From: Streptomyces sp. NBC_00414
Lineage (GTDB): Bacteria; Actinomycetota; Actinomycetes; Streptomycetales; Streptomycetaceae
Assembly: GCF_036038375.1 (NCBI RefSeq)
Contig: NZ_CP107935.1
Coordinates: forward strand, 8,866,001 to 8,930,000
Length of the DNA stretch: 64,000 nt
Direction: 5' to 3'
Both the position numbers and the translations under genes were made by a program. Of this stretch, positions 60,778 to 64,000 are shown one piece after another. Every line of letters starts with the position of its first letter. Position 1 is the stretch's first letter. The notes beneath the pieces were generated by a model that made no database searches, was not told the DNA's origin, and was given only the letters and a program-made list of their open reading frames with translations.

Positions 60778-61638
60778 TCAGTTCGGGCGTACGGCCATCT
60801 TGTCCAGAGCCTCCAGCAGGCCGGGCAACTCGGGCCCGCGGCCGACCGGAAGGATCTCTCCGGGCTTCTCGTCGAGCAGGACGAAGGCGATGTCGTCGGT
60901 CCGTGCCACCAACGACCAGCCGGGACCGTCGGCGCGGAGCGTCCGCGCGTCCCCCGGGGCGAAGGACGAGCGCACGCGGCCGAGCGGCGGGGGAGCGGCC
61001 ACGTACGAGTGTGCTTCGGAGAGAACGCGCTGGACGCCGCTGAGCGGCGCCCGGCCACCGCCCCCGTTCTCGTCGGCTTGGGCGGTCCCGTCATTCGGAG
61101 CGGTCTTCTCGTCCGCCGAGACGGCGAACTCGGTCTCGTCGATCTGTTCACGCCAGGTGGCCCACTGGAGTGCGATTTCGTCCGCGCCGAGGCGCCGCTG
61201 AGCCGCGCCCCAGGTGGACGCGTCCGGCGGGCACAGCGGTGCCTGCTCCGCGATGTCGGGTGCGGGATCGTGCGGGGCGGGCACACCGGGCGCCGCGACC
61301 GCCACGGCGAGCGGCCACCCGGGCAGCGCCGCCACCATCGAGCGATCATCCGGCGACAGGTCGTACTCCATACCGCAGTCCCAGGAGGCGATGGCGACGG
61401 CCACCAGCGAGACGTCGTCGATGACGACGGTCCACCGCGCTCCGTCGCTGTCCTGCCCCAGCACCAGGCCGTACCCGTCGGCGAGAGGTGCGAGGCCGAG
61501 TGCGGCGCAGGCCTCCGGGTAGTCGTCGCCCAGCACGCTGGGGAACTGCGCCGGCGTAAGGAGCACCGCCGTCAGTACATACAGTGCGTCGTCGTCCTCG
61601 GTGGCGACGGCCTCGGCCACATCGTCCGTCCCGGCCAT
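60778..61638 (-). CDS. Conserved hypothetical protein
   Basis: A 286-residue soluble protein without signal peptide or membrane segment. It is rich in Ala, Asp and Pro; identifiable features are an N-terminal acidic start (AGTDDVAEAVATEDDDALYVLTAVLLTP), GARWTVVIDDVSLVAVAIASWDCG, a disordered-looking middle (~175-200, DENGGGGRAPLSG) and an ordered C-terminal block GWSLVARTDDIAFVLLDEKPGE. I recognise no family; the codon usage is clearly coding. ATG 61638 has a weak ribosome site. Confidence 0.7.
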   Translation of the reverse strand: MAGTDDVAEAVATEDDDALYVLTAVLLTPAQFPSVLGDDYPEACAALGLAPLADGYGLVLGQDSDGARWTVVIDDVSLVAVAIASWDCGMEYDLSPDDRSMVAALPGWPLAVAVAAPGVPAPHDPAPDIAEQAPLCPPDASTWGAAQRRLGADEIALQWATWREQIDETEFAVSADEKTAPNDGTAQADENGGGGRAPLSGVQRVLSEAHSYVAAPPPLGRVRSSFAPGDARTLRADGPGWSLVARTDDIAFVLLDEKPGEILPVGRGPELPGLLEALDKMAVRPN

Positions 61639-61864
61639 CCCAGCCTCCCCATCGCTTCATCCGTCGGCGCACCCTAATGCGCGTCGCGGCTGTTGTCACG
61701 GGGTCGGATCGTGCAGGGAGCCGCACCCCTCTTCCTGGACGGGGGAGAAACGAGCACCAGCGGTCGCGCCGGTTCCGCTTTCGCCCCGGCTCGGTCTCGC
61801 CCCCGGTCGGGGCGACGCGCATCGAGACACCAGGATGCGGCGACCTGCCCGCCCTCCGTCGCCG

Positions 61865-62182
61865 TCAGGTGCCCGGCAGGCCGAGGAGCGTCCGGGCCAC
61901 CGCGGTGGGCGACTCGTCGCGTTCCCGCGCGAGCGCGATGACGGCCCGGCAGGCCAACTCGTTCACGCCGAACGAAAGGGCTTCCGGTGACACCCAGGTC
62001 GCGGCCTCGTCGACCCCGTCCTGGTCGTCCTCGACACCCGCCGCCACATAGGCCGCCGCGGCTTCGAACAGGTTGTGCGTCTGCTTCTTCGGATGACGCT
62101 TGGCCGGTGGGGCGGGGGGCCGGGACTCGGCCGGTCGTGGGCGTGAAAAGAACTTCCAGAGCCTGGCCATCGTGCCGGACAT
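61865..62182 (-). CDS. Small hypothetical protein
   Basis: A 105-residue protein: basic N-terminus MSGTMARLWKFFSRPRPAE, a Pro/Lys hinge, then a helical region THNLFEAAAAYVAAGVEDDQDG ... FGVNELACRAVIALARERDE. ATG 62182 follows GGGGGAAGG at good distance; longer readings start at 62263 or 62227. Function unknown. Confidence 0.6.
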   Translation of the reverse strand: MSGTMARLWKFFSRPRPAESRPPAPPAKRHPKKQTHNLFEAAAAYVAAGVEDDQDGVDEAATWVSPEALSFGVNELACRAVIALARERDESPTAVARTLLGLPGT

Positions 62183-62549
62183 TCGGGCCACCTTCCCCCG
62201 TGTGCTGGTTCTTCGGTCATCGCCCATCTGTCTCTGTTCAACGTAGAGTTGAATCTTCGACACCAGAAGGGGGCGGTGTCGTGAAGCCTCACGGAATGCC
62301 CTTTTCGAGCGTGCCGATCATGGGCCGCAGCCACGCAGCCACGCAGCCACGGCCCGCAGCGAAATCGCCTCCCAGGAGGAAGGCGTCTACCTCGACAGTG
62401 GCCACGCGTGTGTGCTGCCTGAAGCGCAGCGGCTTCCTGCGGGCTACGACCATTCCGGGCGTTACGGAAGATCCGGGCGATCTTTCGCGGATGAGCGATG
62501 CGGGCGACTCCCGGCGGTTGAGCGGTCAGGACCGTCCTGAGCGCCGCTT
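62183..62549. other. 367-bp intergenic stretch
   Basis: Frames of 60-100 codons are present on the plus strand but none has a family match or a convincing ribosome site. A short CACGCAGC triple repeat lies at 62332-62352. I see no gene here. Confidence 0.5.
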
Positions 62550-63149
62550 TCAGGGGCGGCGCGCGGCCAGTGCGAGGAACCGGTCGTCCTCGTCCACGTA
62601 AGACGTCATGCGCCAGCCGGAGGCGGAGAGTAGCGGGCCGAGGTTGGCCTCCGCGCGCAGGTCGTCCGGGGTGATCTGCCGTCCCTGGCGCGCCGCGAGG
62701 GCGGCCCGGCCGATCGGGTGGAAGAGCGCCAGGACCCCGCCGGGCCGAACGACCCGAGCCAACTCCCGCAGGTTCTCCGCGGGGTTCGGAAGATGCGCGA
62801 TGAGGCCGGCCGCGAAGACGGCATGGAGCGATTCCGCGCGCAGCGGCAACCGCGACACGTCGGAGAGGAGCAACCGACCTGCCCGGTCACGGCCCGCCCG
62901 CGCCGCCGCCTCCAGCATGGCCGGCGTCAGGTCCGCTCCGAGGACCGTCCCGGAGGTACCCACGGCGTCCCTGAGAGGCGGCAGAGCGCGTCCCGTGCCG
63001 CAGCCCGCGTCGAGCACGCGATCGCCTTCGTGCAGCCCCATTTCGGAGACGGCTGCCGCGTACGCCGGGCCGTCGTCGGGAAACCGGTCGTCCCAGCCGG
63101 CCGCGCGGGCCGAGAAGAACTCCTGGACATGCGTGTGGTCGTCGGTCAT
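62550..63149 (-). CDS. SAM-dependent class I methyltransferase
   Basis: About 199 residues with the SAM-binding motif I VLDAGCGTGRALPPL (~46-60), motif II-like LGADLTPAMLEAAARAG, LLLSDVSRLPLRAESLHAVFAAGLIAHL and the post-motif VVRPGGVLALFHPIGR. UbiE/Methyltransf_11 type; the substrate is unknown. I use ATG 63149 (MTDDHTHVQEFF), where the family normally begins; alternatives lie 3 to 8 codons upstream. Stand-alone gene. Confidence 0.85.
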   Translation of the reverse strand: MTDDHTHVQEFFSARAAGWDDRFPDDGPAYAAAVSEMGLHEGDRVLDAGCGTGRALPPLRDAVGTSGTVLGADLTPAMLEAAARAGRDRAGRLLLSDVSRLPLRAESLHAVFAAGLIAHLPNPAENLRELARVVRPGGVLALFHPIGRAALAARQGRQITPDDLRAEANLGPLLSASGWRMTSYVDEDDRFLALAARRP

Positions 63150-63348
63150 GCACCGCATGATCTCGCATCGCATCTCCTGGCCTCACCTCGCACGGCGAGC
63201 GAAGCGATCGAACGGCGACGCGAAACACGAGGCGGTGCACACGTTCGAGCGTGACGCGATCGTTCCCCCGCACCTCTTCGCCATATTGCAACAGCTTTCG
63301 AAAGGCGCCCCCTCTGTGAGCCTCGGGCCGGACTAGCGTCCCGGAGCC

Positions 63349-64000
63349 ATGGGACACCTGGACCACGCCACCTTCGGCTGGCTGACCCCCGTGCTGTCGT
63401 ACGTCATGGCATCCATCGGCGCCGCCCTCGGGCTGCGCTGCACGGTCCGCGCGCTCGGCGCCACCGGCCGGTCGCGCCGCAACTGGCTGCTCACCGCGGC
63501 CTCCTCGATCGGCACAGGCATCTGGACCATGCACTCCGTGGCGATGCTCGGCTTCGGTGTGAGCGGCACCGACATCCGTTACAACGTGCCACTGACCATG
63601 CTCAGCCTGCTCGTCGCGATGGTCGTCGTCGGTGCGGGAGTCTTCGCCGTGGGCTACGGCCGTGACCGGGGCCGCGCGCTCGTCCTCGGCGGGCTGACCA
63701 CCGGGATCGGCGTGGCGAGCATGCACTACCTGGGCATGGCCGCGTTGCGCCTGCACGGCGCCGTGAGTTACGACCCGCTGCTCGTCGGGGTCTCCGTCGC
63801 CATCGCCGTGGTCGCGGCGACCGCGGCCCTGTGGGCGGCGCTCAACATCAGCTCGCCGAGCGCCGTCGCAGTCGCCTCGCTCGTCATGGGCGGGGCGGTC
63901 AGCAGCATGCACTACACCGGGATGATCGCGGTCGGCGTCCACGTCACACCCTCCGGGGAAGCCCTGTCCGGGGCCACGGCGATGCAGTTCATCTTCCCCC
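63349..64000 (+). CDS. MHYT-domain integral membrane sensor protein (partial, runs off the window)
   Basis: Open from ATG 63349 (CGGAG just upstream) to the right edge, 217 residues seen. It has multiple hydrophobic helices with the diagnostic conserved motifs MHSVAM, MHYLGM and MHYTGM near the outer ends of helices. MHYT domains are thought to sense gases or copper and are often fused to signalling domains, which would lie beyond the window. Confidence 0.9.
   Translation, partial: MGHLDHATFGWLTPVLSYVMASIGAALGLRCTVRALGATGRSRRNWLLTAASSIGTGIWTMHSVAMLGFGVSGTDIRYNVPLTMLSLLVAMVVVGAGVFAVGYGRDRGRALVLGGLTTGIGVASMHYLGMAALRLHGAVSYDPLLVGVSVAIAVVAATAALWAALNISSPSAVAVASLVMGGAVSSMHYTGMIAVGVHVTPSGEALSGATAMQFIFP

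Overview
The window is chromosomal DNA from a high-GC actinomycete, almost certainly Streptomyces. The evidence is the strong GC3 coding bias, rare TTA codons placed mainly in regulators, AfsR/SARP-type regulators, I36-type secreted inhibitors, and a 388-residue xylose isomerase typical of the genus.

Region 1 (1-39.9 kb) is a nonribosomal peptide (NRPS) gene cluster with an unusual entourage. The core lies on the minus strand from about 32.9 to 10.3 kb: a 5195-residue NRPS (C-A-T-E / C-A-T-E / C-A-T / C-A-T), a 1038-residue NRPS (C-A-T), an MbtH-like protein, a stand-alone thioesterase, an AsnO/VioC-like 2-oxoglutarate dioxygenase and an EntS-like MFS exporter. Pocket residues that I extracted by eye predict D-basic(?) - D-Val/Ile - Thr - Ser - Ser. 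The first condensation domain has no upstream loading module, so an acyl or aryl cap is plausible. No TE domain is fused to the line. Both NRPS genes share a duplicated promoter-like element of about 67 bp.

The core is wrapped in regulators and secreted proteins. There are three paralogous AfsR-like SARP-STAND regulators (one cut by the left edge), an AraC regulator and an orphan LuxR helix-turn-helix protein. There are two secreted chymotrypsin-fold proteases and five I36-type secreted inhibitor genes, one of them broken by a nonsense codon, plus two other small secreted proteins. TTA (bldA) codons occur in two SARPs, the AraC gene and one inhibitor.

Region 2 (39.9-42.4 kb) is a scar of mobile DNA: a decayed IS5-family transposase starting at the stop codon of the third SARP, an IS701-family element with inverted repeats and a CTAG target duplication, and the 3' end of a tyrosine recombinase gene interrupted by that element.

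Region 3 (42.4-64 kb) looks like ordinary core or catabolic chromosome: aldehyde dehydrogenase with a GAF-type regulator, a peptidoglycan amidase, a formamidase-family enzyme, the xylose genes (ROK regulator, xylB, divergent xylA), a septum-formation-domain membrane protein, a phytase-like secreted protein, a SWIM/SNF2 pair, a frameshifted fatty-acid desaturase, small hypotheticals, a methyltransferase and a truncated MHYT-domain sensor.
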